Below are positions 25,543 to 33,210 of a stretch of 44,616 nucleotides of DNA, piece by piece (the stretch's first letter is position 1; each line of letters begins with the position of its first letter). The position numbers and the translations under genes were made by a program. The DNA comes from Planctomycetaceae bacterium (GTDB taxonomy: Bacteria > Planctomycetota > Planctomycetia > Pirellulales > Thermoguttaceae): the NCBI GenBank assembly GCA_012719125.1, contig JAAYAY010000168.1, forward strand, positions 1 through 44,616, given 5' to 3'. The notes beneath the pieces are model-generated. The model saw nothing but the letters and a program-made list of their open reading frames with translations. It was not told the origin of the DNA and did no database searches.

Positions 25543-25571
25543 ATTAAACCGCGAGTTTAACGTCTTGTCAA
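25543..25571 (-). promoter_or_regulatory. Sigma-70-type promoter of the RT operon
   Basis: On the minus strand TTGACA (25571-25566) and TTTAAT (25548-25543) are separated by exactly 17 nt. The -35 is a perfect consensus and the -10 matches five of six. Initiation is expected around 25536, about ten nt before the a1 repeat. Confidence 0.82.
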
Positions 25572-25689
25572 GCTGAATCGGCGACGGATATGGGCAACAC
25601 GAACGACCCTTCGCCTGTCGGCCCGCCGTCTGATTCGGGCATATCAACGCTGATGCCCTTCTGCCCGGAAGTCTGGAGGAGTCAGTCCG

Positions 25690-27615
25690 ATGCGTACCCC
25701 ATTCGTCAGTTCGGCCATTCTAGTCAGTGCAGCTATCCTCTTGGTCCAGGATTCGGTCGTTTTTGCCCGTGGGCCCGCCGGGGGAGTCGCCACTGTTGCG
25801 ACCCCCAGTCTTGGTGGGGGCCGAGGCGGATCCATTGGATCTTCGGGGCTTTCCCTCGGTTCCGGCGGCATCAGCTTCGGCGGAAGTGGGGGACGCGTTA
25901 CCGTTGGCGGCTCCGGCCTGGGGCTCAGTTTCGGGACGGGGGGACGAGGAGGTACACCAACACTGAATTTCAATCCCAACCGGGGTGAGAGGCCGACCTA
26001 TCCGGGCAACCGCGGAGGCGGCGTCCAGGTCATCCCCAACCTCCAGATCGTCCCGCCGACCCGCCTGCCACAACCGACGACCATCTACGTTCCCCAACCG
26101 ACGTGGGACCATCCGCAGCCAACCTTCCAGCCGCCCACTCAAACTCTCCAGCCCGTGACGCCCCAGGTGCAGCCCAACGAATTGCCCACCAATCCGGTCC
26201 CCGAGCCGATCGCTACCGATCCCGAGCCGAACTCCAACGGGCTCGTCGGCCGGCAGATCACCGACGAGGAAACCAACCGGGCCAAGGAGTTTTTCCAGCA
26301 GCGACTCCTCGATCTGGCCAAAGTGCTCGAACAGCGACTTCCGCCCGCCGAATTTGATCCCGAACAACTCACGGCCCTGATGATCGAGCACGCTGTCCCG
26401 GTCGACGTCCAGATCCAGATCATGGATGCGTTGAATCGGGGTGACTGCGACAAGGCCAAGGAAATCTGGATTACGATTTTCCCGAACCTGGAGATTCCCT
26501 TCCGCCCGAGCCCGATCCGTGTGCTGCTGATCAGGGTCTTCGTGATGATCCAGCAGGGATATGTGGAGTATCCGGTCATCCAGGAGTTGTTCCAGAGTCT
26601 GCCTCCGGAAGTGCTGCGGCCCAGTCTATGCTGCGGGGCCGACGATCTGCTCGTCCAGATCGAGGAAGAAGTCCGCATCAACCAGGCGATTACTGGAGTT
26701 TCGACGGAGACAACGACGGACTTCGGCAAGCCGGAATCGTTCTCGAAGCCGCGGCCGAACGAGACTCCTTTCACCTACACATCCACCGACCTGCAGGTCG
26801 GCGAGTTCTCCGGCAAACCCGGCTCGTTCGGCAAGCCGGGCGGGTTCGGCGAATTGCCGCCTTACGGCGGGCCGGGCCAGCCTGTGCAACTTCCCAAGGG
26901 ACCGGTGAACATCGTCTACCACCCGAAACTCCCGGATCGTCAAGTGGTTGTCGTCAACGCCCAGACCGTGATGATCGGAACCGGCGGCCTGGGCAGTTTC
27001 CGCATGGAGCGTGGCTATGTGGCCGAGGCTCTGGGACATAAAATCGGTCAGAGCACGCCAATGAGCGAAAACCAATCGGAATTGGTTCGCTCCGGAGTGG
27101 TGGTCGTCAACCCGACCCATGCCAAGGTGAGGTTCGTCTTCGGCCGCCATGAGGTCGTGCTCGAGCCGGGCTACCAACAGGCTCTGGGGGGCCAGGGCGA
27201 GATCTCCTTCGATCGCGGCGGCGGGAAGGGCACCGTTCGATACACCCTGGAACCGGGAACCTACGAGTTTGAAGTCGCCGAGAACGGATGGGATCTCCAC
27301 AGCAAGACATACGAAGTCAACGTCAGCAACGAAGGGAATGTCGAACCGTTCAACTACATTGTGCAGGGCCAACAGGCCTCGCTCGGTCCCGATGAGAAAG
27401 CAACCCACACAAGCAACTATCCCATCCTCATCCGCTTCGACCGGGGCGACGGCTCCTCCACCAAGCAGATCCGCTGGGAAGAGGGCCAAGGCATCCTGCA
27501 AGTCGCCATCAACCCCGCCGACAACCTTTGGGATCTCTTTGTATCCAGTGAGATGGAAGCACAGGAAGCGAAGTCAACCCTTCAGCCGACACCGGACTTC
27601 GTTCCGGCGTTCTGA
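25690..27615 (+). CDS. Secreted Gly/Pro-rich protein of unknown function
   Basis: A strong GGAGGAG site precedes this 641-residue protein. It starts with a signal peptide (ILVSAAILLVQDSVVFA), then a Gly/Ser-rich stretch (about 28-95) and a Pro/Gln/Thr-rich stretch (about 110-180). A helical region follows (TDEETNRAKEFFQQRLLDLAK). A second low-complexity patch has repeated GKPGSFGKPGGFG units. The C-terminal 200 residues form beta-sandwich-like folds (VVVNPTHAKVRFVFGRHEVVL; GTVRYTLEPGTYEFEVAENGW). The family is unknown. It may be a surface or envelope-associated structural protein. It lies 107 nt before the WD40-caspase gene, separated by a palindromic repeat, and may share its transcript. Confidence 0.78.
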   Translation: MRTPFVSSAILVSAAILLVQDSVVFARGPAGGVATVATPSLGGGRGGSIGSSGLSLGSGGISFGGSGGRVTVGGSGLGLSFGTGGRGGTPTLNFNPNRGERPTYPGNRGGGVQVIPNLQIVPPTRLPQPTTIYVPQPTWDHPQPTFQPPTQTLQPVTPQVQPNELPTNPVPEPIATDPEPNSNGLVGRQITDEETNRAKEFFQQRLLDLAKVLEQRLPPAEFDPEQLTALMIEHAVPVDVQIQIMDALNRGDCDKAKEIWITIFPNLEIPFRPSPIRVLLIRVFVMIQQGYVEYPVIQELFQSLPPEVLRPSLCCGADDLLVQIEEEVRINQAITGVSTETTTDFGKPESFSKPRPNETPFTYTSTDLQVGEFSGKPGSFGKPGGFGELPPYGGPGQPVQLPKGPVNIVYHPKLPDRQVVVVNAQTVMIGTGGLGSFRMERGYVAEALGHKIGQSTPMSENQSELVRSGVVVVNPTHAKVRFVFGRHEVVLEPGYQQALGGQGEISFDRGGGKGTVRYTLEPGTYEFEVAENGWDLHSKTYEVNVSNEGNVEPFNYIVQGQQASLGPDEKATHTSNYPILIRFDRGDGSSTKQIRWEEGQGILQVAINPADNLWDLFVSSEMEAQEAKSTLQPTPDFVPAF

Positions 27616-27626
27616 CCACATCGACC

Positions 27627-27674
27627 GTAGGACAGGTTTGAAACCTGTCCCGACAGGATGCAATCCTGTCCTAC
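27627..27674. repeat. Compound palindrome (REP-like)
   Basis: GTAGGACAGG at the left end and CCTGTCCTAC at the right end are perfect inverted copies. Inside are two further hairpins, GGACAGGTTT-G-AAACCTGTCC and GACAGGAT-GCA-ATCCTGTC. The unit can fold either as one long cruciform or as two adjacent hairpins. It lies between two co-oriented genes. Confidence 0.85.
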
Positions 27675-27722
27675 AGTGAGCCATTCCTACCCGCCCCGCC
27701 TTGAGACAGGAGTCCGGAGACC

Positions 27723-30700
27723 ATGTCAGCTCGAATCAAACGGAATCGATGGCTTGTGCTGGCTCTCGGCATCCTGGCCTTTTCAGGGCTGACGTGGCAG
27801 GCATCGGCCGGCGACCTGCCGGTCAATCGGGTGGAACTGGTCATGGACGCCCGGGGCTTCACCGGCCCCGTTACCGGGCTGACGTTCAGTTCCGACGGAA
27901 CCATGCTGGCCGCCGCCGGGCAGCGCGAGGTGCGGATCTGGGATCTGCGGACCGGCCGACTGCTGCGGGTCGTCCGCGGAGAGATCGGCGAGGGCGGCTA
28001 TGGCGACGCGCTGGCCGTGGCTTTCTCGCACGACAACTGCGAACTGGTTGTCGGCACTCGCGAAGAAGGTGGCCGCGGCGTCCTGCGGACGTACGACATT
28101 CGAAACATGTCGGAAATGAAAGATCGCGTCGACGGGCTTCCCGCTGCCGTCGAGCAACTGGCCTTTTCGCGAGACGGGCGACACCTCATCGCCGTCTGTA
28201 CGGGCGGTGCGATCGTTGCCTACGACTGGCGACTGCGTCGGGTGATCGGAACTCGCGACCCCCAGCCCGGTGTTGCCCCGACCGCCATGCGATTTCCCTT
28301 GGCTGAGCCGTTCTTGCTCGATCTCGGAGCTGACGGCGCGACAGTCCTCTCGGTCCCGGGACTTAAACCCCTGGCAATCGATCGCCGTATTCCGGAACCG
28401 ATCGTTCGTTGGATCGAGAACCGCACGAGGATCGAAGTGCCGTTCGGCGGACGATTCCAGGCTTTCGATCTGCGGCTCGACCAGGACAAGTGGCTTGCCG
28501 GCGGCGAAGGCACGGGCGACGGTGCCGGCCAATACTGGGTTGGCCTCTGGTCCGGCAGTGCCACGGCTCCTGTTCTCACTTACGCCAACCACCGCTCGGC
28601 AATCATCTCAGTCGCCCTCAACTGGCTCGGTTCTCTGGCCGCCTCGGCCGACCGGAGCGGCGAGATCCACGTTTGGGATACCGAGACGGGCCAGACCCGC
28701 TACACGTTTCAGAGCGTCGGTCGGCCCGTCTACCGCGCTGCCTTCGACATACAGACCGGCCGTATCGGATTCACAACACAACCTGTCCAAAGCGGCTGGG
28801 ATCGAAACAACTACGGCACGATCGACCAGGTGTTTGACCTGGGACGCCGGATGATCGTGAACGCGGCGGAAGGCGACTTTCCCGCCGAAATCATGGACCG
28901 CGACGGACGATTGTCGCTCACCTATGCAGGCGGCCAGTTCGGCTTAAAGTTCGCGCCGGCCCGTGGCGGAGAGTCCAACTTCCCCATGCCCGATGGCGTC
29001 GTGCCCACGACCTACACGTTGCTGCAATCCTCTCGACCCGGCGTCGAGTTCCCCGTGATGGTCGGCAGCCAGAGCGGCCGCCTGTTCCTGCTCGATCCGG
29101 TGCAGGGGCAGATCCGCCGCGAATTCCTGGGCCACCGATCCTTCGTCACGTCGCTGAGCGAGTCGGCCAACGGACGGTTCCTTACGACCAGTTCGACCGA
29201 CAGAACGATTCGACTCTGGAGCCTGGCCGACATCCAAGAAAGGCCAGACGCGGTCGAGCCTCTGTTGACCCTGTTCCTCGTCGATGAAGACGACTGGATC
29301 ATGTGGACGCCTCAAGGCTACTACGACGCCTCGCCCGGTTCGGGAGATCTCGTCGGCTGGCACGTCAACTACGGAATCGACCGTGTGGCAGGCTACTATC
29401 CGCTCCACCAGTTCCGATCGCAACTCTATCGCCCCGATCTTGTCCGCTACGTGTTTCAGCAGGGGAGTATCGAGGGCGCCATTGCACAAGCCACCAATCC
29501 GGAACTGCCCCCGGCACAACCCATCGACGCGGGCCTGGCACCGGCACAGCCCATCGGGCAAGAGACCCCTGCGACGCAGCCGCTCGATCAGGCTCTCGTC
29601 CTGGCCCAACCCATTTCCTCCCCCGTTCCTCTGACGACCGATTTCCGGAAGCCCGAGACGATGGAGACCCTGCAACCGCCGCAGGTGCGGTTGCTGAGCC
29701 CGCGGGACGGGATGACCACGCGGGAAGGGCAGATCCACCTTCTGGCTCAAGTCGTGTCGGCGAATCAGATGCCGATCACCGAAGTGAAGGTCCTCGTCAA
29801 CGGACGTCCTGCCTCGGGAAAGGGCGTTTCCGTTGTCGCGGCCGAAGATGCCGCCCAGAGAGAGGCCAGCTTTAGCCGTGCCATCGAACTGCTGCCCGGC
29901 GAGAACGAGATCGCCGTTTTGGCTCGCAACGAGGTTGCTGCCAGTTCGCCGATCATGGTTCGCGTCTTCTACGAGGCGCCCGCAAAGGTCATCAATGCCC
30001 GGCCGAATCTGCACCTTCTCTCCGTCGGAATTTCCGACTACAAGGATCAGAACCTCAGTCTGCGCTACGCGGATCGCGATGCCCAGGCCTTTGCCGACGC
30101 CTGGGAAAGCCAGGTCGGTCCCGTCTACGAGAGCATTCACAAGACCCTGCTCCTCAACGAAGAAGCCACGGCCGATCGCGTTCAGAAGGCCCTACAAGAC
30201 TTGGGTGAGAATGTGGGCCAGCGGGACGTGGCGGTAATCTTCATCTCGGCCCACGGTGTCCGCAATCGCCAACTGGAGTACTACCTGGCGACCCACGAGA
30301 TCGATCCCGAGAACCTGGACAAGACCGGCCTGCACTTCAGTGCCGTCTCGCAAGTGCTCGAGAAGTTGCCCTGCAAGGTCCTGCTATTCGTCGACACCTG
30401 CCACGCGGCCGGCATCACGGGGGCCAAGGCGATTGTGAGAGATCCGCTTTACGAACTGACCTCGGACGAATACGGCACGATCGTGTTCTCGTCGTCGCTC
30501 TCGCGCGAGATCAGCCGGGAAGACGAGAAATGGCAGCACGGCGCCTTCACCAAGGCCATTCTCGACACCTTTGCCGCCGAAGACACCGACCTCAACGGCG
30601 ACGGCTTCCTCTCGCTGACCGAAATGGAACAGAGCGTCTGCGATCGCGTGCAGGAGATGACCGAAGGCGAGCAGCACCCGGTGATGAAGCGGCCGGCGAC

Positions 30701-30776
30701 GATCCACAACATCCCGTTCTATTACCTGGGTGAGGGCACGCGGCCCAATCAGCCGACGCTGGCGCCGAAGGCGTAG
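27723..30776 (+). CDS. WD40-caspase protein with an EF-hand-like loop
   Basis: A 1017-residue exported protein (signal VLALGILAFSGLTWQASA). Residues about 45-510 contain WD40-type blades (VTGLTFSSDGTMLAAAG, REVRIWDLRTGRLLR, GEIHVWDTETGQTRY, RTIRLWSLADIQE). A Pro/Ala/Gln linker with repeated PAQPI units (about 590-640) leads to a bacterial Ig-like stretch. A caspase-like domain follows from about 760: LLSVGISDYKD, ISAHGVR with His844, and FVDTCHAAG with Cys893, so the dyad is intact. Near the end, DLNGDGFLSLTE (956-967) is a perfect EF-hand loop inside the domain, suggesting calcium control. The WD40 part probably senses a ligand or binds partners and regulates the protease. Confidence 0.9.
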   Translation: MSARIKRNRWLVLALGILAFSGLTWQASAGDLPVNRVELVMDARGFTGPVTGLTFSSDGTMLAAAGQREVRIWDLRTGRLLRVVRGEIGEGGYGDALAVAFSHDNCELVVGTREEGGRGVLRTYDIRNMSEMKDRVDGLPAAVEQLAFSRDGRHLIAVCTGGAIVAYDWRLRRVIGTRDPQPGVAPTAMRFPLAEPFLLDLGADGATVLSVPGLKPLAIDRRIPEPIVRWIENRTRIEVPFGGRFQAFDLRLDQDKWLAGGEGTGDGAGQYWVGLWSGSATAPVLTYANHRSAIISVALNWLGSLAASADRSGEIHVWDTETGQTRYTFQSVGRPVYRAAFDIQTGRIGFTTQPVQSGWDRNNYGTIDQVFDLGRRMIVNAAEGDFPAEIMDRDGRLSLTYAGGQFGLKFAPARGGESNFPMPDGVVPTTYTLLQSSRPGVEFPVMVGSQSGRLFLLDPVQGQIRREFLGHRSFVTSLSESANGRFLTTSSTDRTIRLWSLADIQERPDAVEPLLTLFLVDEDDWIMWTPQGYYDASPGSGDLVGWHVNYGIDRVAGYYPLHQFRSQLYRPDLVRYVFQQGSIEGAIAQATNPELPPAQPIDAGLAPAQPIGQETPATQPLDQALVLAQPISSPVPLTTDFRKPETMETLQPPQVRLLSPRDGMTTREGQIHLLAQVVSANQMPITEVKVLVNGRPASGKGVSVVAAEDAAQREASFSRAIELLPGENEIAVLARNEVAASSPIMVRVFYEAPAKVINARPNLHLLSVGISDYKDQNLSLRYADRDAQAFADAWESQVGPVYESIHKTLLLNEEATADRVQKALQDLGENVGQRDVAVIFISAHGVRNRQLEYYLATHEIDPENLDKTGLHFSAVSQVLEKLPCKVLLFVDTCHAAGITGAKAIVRDPLYELTSDEYGTIVFSSSLSREISREDEKWQHGAFTKAILDTFAAEDTDLNGDGFLSLTEMEQSVCDRVQEMTEGEQHPVMKRPATIHNIPFYYLGEGTRPNQPTLAPKA

Positions 30777-30857
30777 GAAGAAACCAGCACGAACCAAGCG
30801 ACTGGCTTCAATGAGGTGGGGCGTCATGGCATGTCAGCGAGCAGGCCAAGCCGTGGC

Positions 30858-31538
30858 TCACTCTTGCTTGAATCCGCCTCGCTCCTCTTCTTGGCTTCGC
30901 TCCTCCTCAGCCTCTTCGAGAAGCTGATCGAAGACCGCCAAGTACGCTTGGTGAACTTGTGCAATATGGTCACGGGCAGACCGGACGGTCCCCGGGTCGC
31001 TCTTCTTCATGACCTCCACGACGTGCGCGCGATCCTTCTGGCGTCCTGAACTAATCTTCAACTCGATCCACCCCGGCAAACTCGCATAGCCAAGGCCTTG
31101 CTTGACGCCCAGTTCGACAGGACTTGGGATTGTCGTGGGGGCTGTGCTTCTTGCTCGACCACCTTCTGGAATCACGTTGATCTCAACGTCACCGTGAGTC
31201 AGAGTGTGCCATCCCGACTCCGCCATCCATACGACTTTGAAACCGTACGTGGGAGCAGCTTCAACAAGAGTATTGAGATGGTCCCTAGCGACGGCGATGT
31301 CGATGTGTTGGGTACCCGCAAGATAACCATAGCGAATTGCTGCCAACCCTCCCACAATGGCAATCGGAATTCCTTCGCTATGACAGAACCGCTGTAGGTC
31401 TTCCAGCACCAGGCTGAATCGGTTCTGTTCAGAGCTCATGACTGCCCTGACGCTCTCTGCCCCTCGCTCAAGGATGATAACTGCCGCAAGAAGGTCCTCC
31501 TTCAAACGCGAAGGCTGACCCCGGTTCAAATCGTCCAC
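30858..31538 (-). CDS. AbiEii-like nucleotidyltransferase with a degenerate active site
   Basis: This 226-residue cytosolic protein has the core of the polymerase-beta-type nucleotidyltransferase fold: IAIVGGLAAIRYGYLAGTQH, with Gly63-Gly64, then the strand HIDIAV. In active members the second motif is T-x-D-I-D; here it reads T-Q-H-I-D, so the first metal-binding Asp is His78 and only Asp80 remains. The C-terminus is a long charged helix (LLEEAEEERSQEEERGG). It may be a catalytically dead or antitoxin-like relative. The start at 31538 lies 3 nt after the sigma factor stop; a Met at residue 34 is an alternative. It is probably co-transcribed with the sigma gene. Confidence 0.72.
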   Translation of the reverse strand: MDDLNRGQPSRLKEDLLAAVIILERGAESVRAVMSSEQNRFSLVLEDLQRFCHSEGIPIAIVGGLAAIRYGYLAGTQHIDIAVARDHLNTLVEAAPTYGFKVVWMAESGWHTLTHGDVEINVIPEGGRARSTAPTTIPSPVELGVKQGLGYASLPGWIELKISSGRQKDRAHVVEVMKKSDPGTVRSARDHIAQVHQAYLAVFDQLLEEAEEERSQEEERGGFKQE

Positions 31539-31541
31539 GAA

Positions 31542-32147
31542 TCACTCCCCCTCCCGCCCCCACAGATCCCGAATCCGCTGCAGCTTCCGTTCCACGGTCC
31601 GCGGGGCGCAATCGAGCTTCTCGGCGATCTCCTCGTTGGTGAATCCTTCCAGCTTCCAGAGTGCGATCTGGCGGATCTGCTCGTCGGGCAGGGCCTCGAG
31701 CAGATGCTCGCACTCCTCGGCCGCCATCACGGCAAACTCGGGCGTCGGTTCCGTGCCCAGCATATTGCCGATCCCGAACGCTCGATCGGAATCACCCGCC
31801 CCAACGAAGACCGATTCACCGCGGACGCTGCCCGACCCGCGTTTCTGCTGCATGTCGCGCCGAATCTGGTGGGCCGCTTTGCGGGCTGTGATCGTCACCA
31901 GCAGCTTCCAGAGATCGTGCCGGTCCTCGAGTTGCGGGAATCGCCCGGCCGCGGCCCCCCGGCAGAAGCTGTGGAACGCGCTGAGGGCCACGTCCTCCTC
32001 GTCGGCCGCCCGGCGTTGTCCTTCCGCGAGCTTGCCCCGGGCGAAGCGAACCAGCTTCTCATAGTAATGCCGCCAGACCTCCTCGGCGGCCGCCTCGTCG
32101 CCCTTCGCCAATCCGTGAAACCAGCACGTCACTTCGTCGCTTGCCAT
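31542..32147 (-). CDS. ECF-type sigma factor
   Basis: A 201-residue RNA polymerase sigma factor. Region 2 covers WRHYYEKLVRFARGKLAEG and DEEDVALSAFHSFCRGA. Region 4 is a clear helix-turn-helix (LWKLEGFTNEEIAEKLDC followed by APRTVERKLQRIRDLW). The motifs and nearby kinase fit planctomycete ECF sigma factors linked to Ser/Thr kinases, where the kinase is thought to control the sigma factor. AAGGG lies a few nt before the ATG at 32147; an open frame extends 42 codons further without a ribosome binding site. It is transcribed away from the kinase gene, about 1 kb off. Confidence 0.9.
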   Translation of the reverse strand: MASDEVTCWFHGLAKGDEAAAEEVWRHYYEKLVRFARGKLAEGQRRAADEEDVALSAFHSFCRGAAAGRFPQLEDRHDLWKLLVTITARKAAHQIRRDMQQKRGSGSVRGESVFVGAGDSDRAFGIGNMLGTEPTPEFAVMAAEECEHLLEALPDEQIRQIALWKLEGFTNEEIAEKLDCAPRTVERKLQRIRDLWGREGE

Positions 32148-32362
32148 GACTGCCCTTTCAGGGGGGGGCTCCTCTTTGTGTCGCTCAATCTGCCGAATTC
32201 TAGCAACTCCCCCCAAGGGCAGAAATGAGAATTCTCGAAAAACGGTTGAGGGCTGTCGGGCCCTCGCGAGCAAGCGGCATGTTGAGGGTGGCGAACGAAC
32301 GTAACAGCCCTGAGGCAGGACGGTTACTCACGAATTGGCAGTTCTTTCACGGGAGAGCGACG

Positions 32363-33019
32363 ATGAAGAGTTCATTGAAGTCCAGCGTACTGGTGGGAGC
32401 GGCCTTGCTGGCGGTCGCATTGGTCGGTGCAGCGGTTGCCGATGAGCCCGCCAAAGACACCCTGCAGGGCAGTTGGAACGACTACCCCGCCAAATGGATC
32501 GGCAATTCCGTTAATGCGGACTCGCTGCCTGAAGGTGCCGGTTTTCTCGACACCTCCGGGGAAACACAGCCACCGGCGACGATCATTACTCCCGATCCTC
32601 TCCCGTTGGACGAACCTCCAGCAACCATGAGACCGCCAATCCTGCCGCCCGAGCGTCCGCCGATCCGACCCCCGATTCAGCAGCAGCAAGGCTCGTTCGA
32701 CTGGGGTGGCGGCAAGACTGGCGGCGGCTTCAACTGGGGTGGGGGTAAGACAGGCGGCGGAATCAACTGGGGTGGGGGCAAGACGGGCGGCGGGTCCAGT
32801 TGGGGCAAGACAAGGCCGCCCCAAAGCCAGCAGGGGACCTACCCGAATCCGGGTGGTGGCCAGGGCAATCCGGATCAGGCACGACTGCTGGAGTACATTC
32901 GCGCGCTTCAGCAGCAGAATGCCGAGTTGCGGGCTCTTCTCGAAAGGCTTGCCGCACAACAAGGCATGAACGGTGGACGTTCCCCCGACCTGCCCAGCGA
33001 AGGAATTCCTCTGCAATGA
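32363..33019 (+). CDS. Secreted repeat protein with coiled-coil end
   Basis: The 218-residue product begins with a signal peptide (VLVGAALLAVALVGAAVA) after a GGGAG ribosome binding site. The middle is Pro-rich (PPERPPIRPPI) and then has three copies of an 11-residue unit of the form WGGGKTGGGxN. Then comes a short heptad-like helix (LLEYIRALQQQNAELRALLE) suited to oligomerisation. No enzymatic motif is present. It sits between the divergent sigma gene and the kinase gene and may be an envelope protein or an input of that signalling set. A terminator follows. Confidence 0.8.
   Translation: MKSSLKSSVLVGAALLAVALVGAAVADEPAKDTLQGSWNDYPAKWIGNSVNADSLPEGAGFLDTSGETQPPATIITPDPLPLDEPPATMRPPILPPERPPIRPPIQQQQGSFDWGGGKTGGGFNWGGGKTGGGINWGGGKTGGGSSWGKTRPPQSQQGTYPNPGGGQGNPDQARLLEYIRALQQQNAELRALLERLAAQQGMNGGRSPDLPSEGIPLQ
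32702..32800 (+). repeat. Three tandem 33-bp coding repeats
   Basis: Exact-length 33-nt units at 32702-32734, 32735-32767 and 32768-32800 encode WGGGKTGGG plus two variable residues each. Differences are mostly synonymous, such as ACT/ACA/ACG for Thr, so the array is held at protein level. Confidence 0.9.
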
Positions 33020-33046
33020 CATAGACGTCGGGAAGCAACCCGGACT

Positions 33047-33091
33047 GAACGACCCTGGACGACAAACGTCTGGGGTCGTTCCCTTTCTTGA
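33047..33091 (+). terminator. Terminator hairpin after the repeat protein gene
   Basis: GAACGACCC (33047-33055) pairs with GGGTCGTTC (33073-33081). An inner GGACG/CGTCT pairing is possible, and a CCTTTCTTG tail follows. The tail is not a pure T run, so efficiency is uncertain. Confidence 0.65.
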
Positions 33092-33210
33092 ACCGACGTT
33101 CGTCGATCTGCGTTTCTTGTGAGATTGCAGGGCAAGAGGTAGACTGGGAACGAATCGGAGGCCTCCTTGACTCCCTTGACGGCCGATCCCCCCGCCGGAT
33201 GTGATCTGAA

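Noticed and set aside
25233-25544. 103-codon minus-strand frame covering the putative ncRNA
   Set aside because: It would start inside the -10 box, has no ribosome binding site and an odd Ser/Arg/Gly/Cys-rich composition; the region has hairpins and the inverted repeat instead.
25171-25560. Plus-strand frames opposite the ncRNA and the 82-aa gene
   Set aside because: Composition is Arg/Pro/Thr-rich as expected for the antisense of skewed DNA; no ribosome binding site or recognisable motif.
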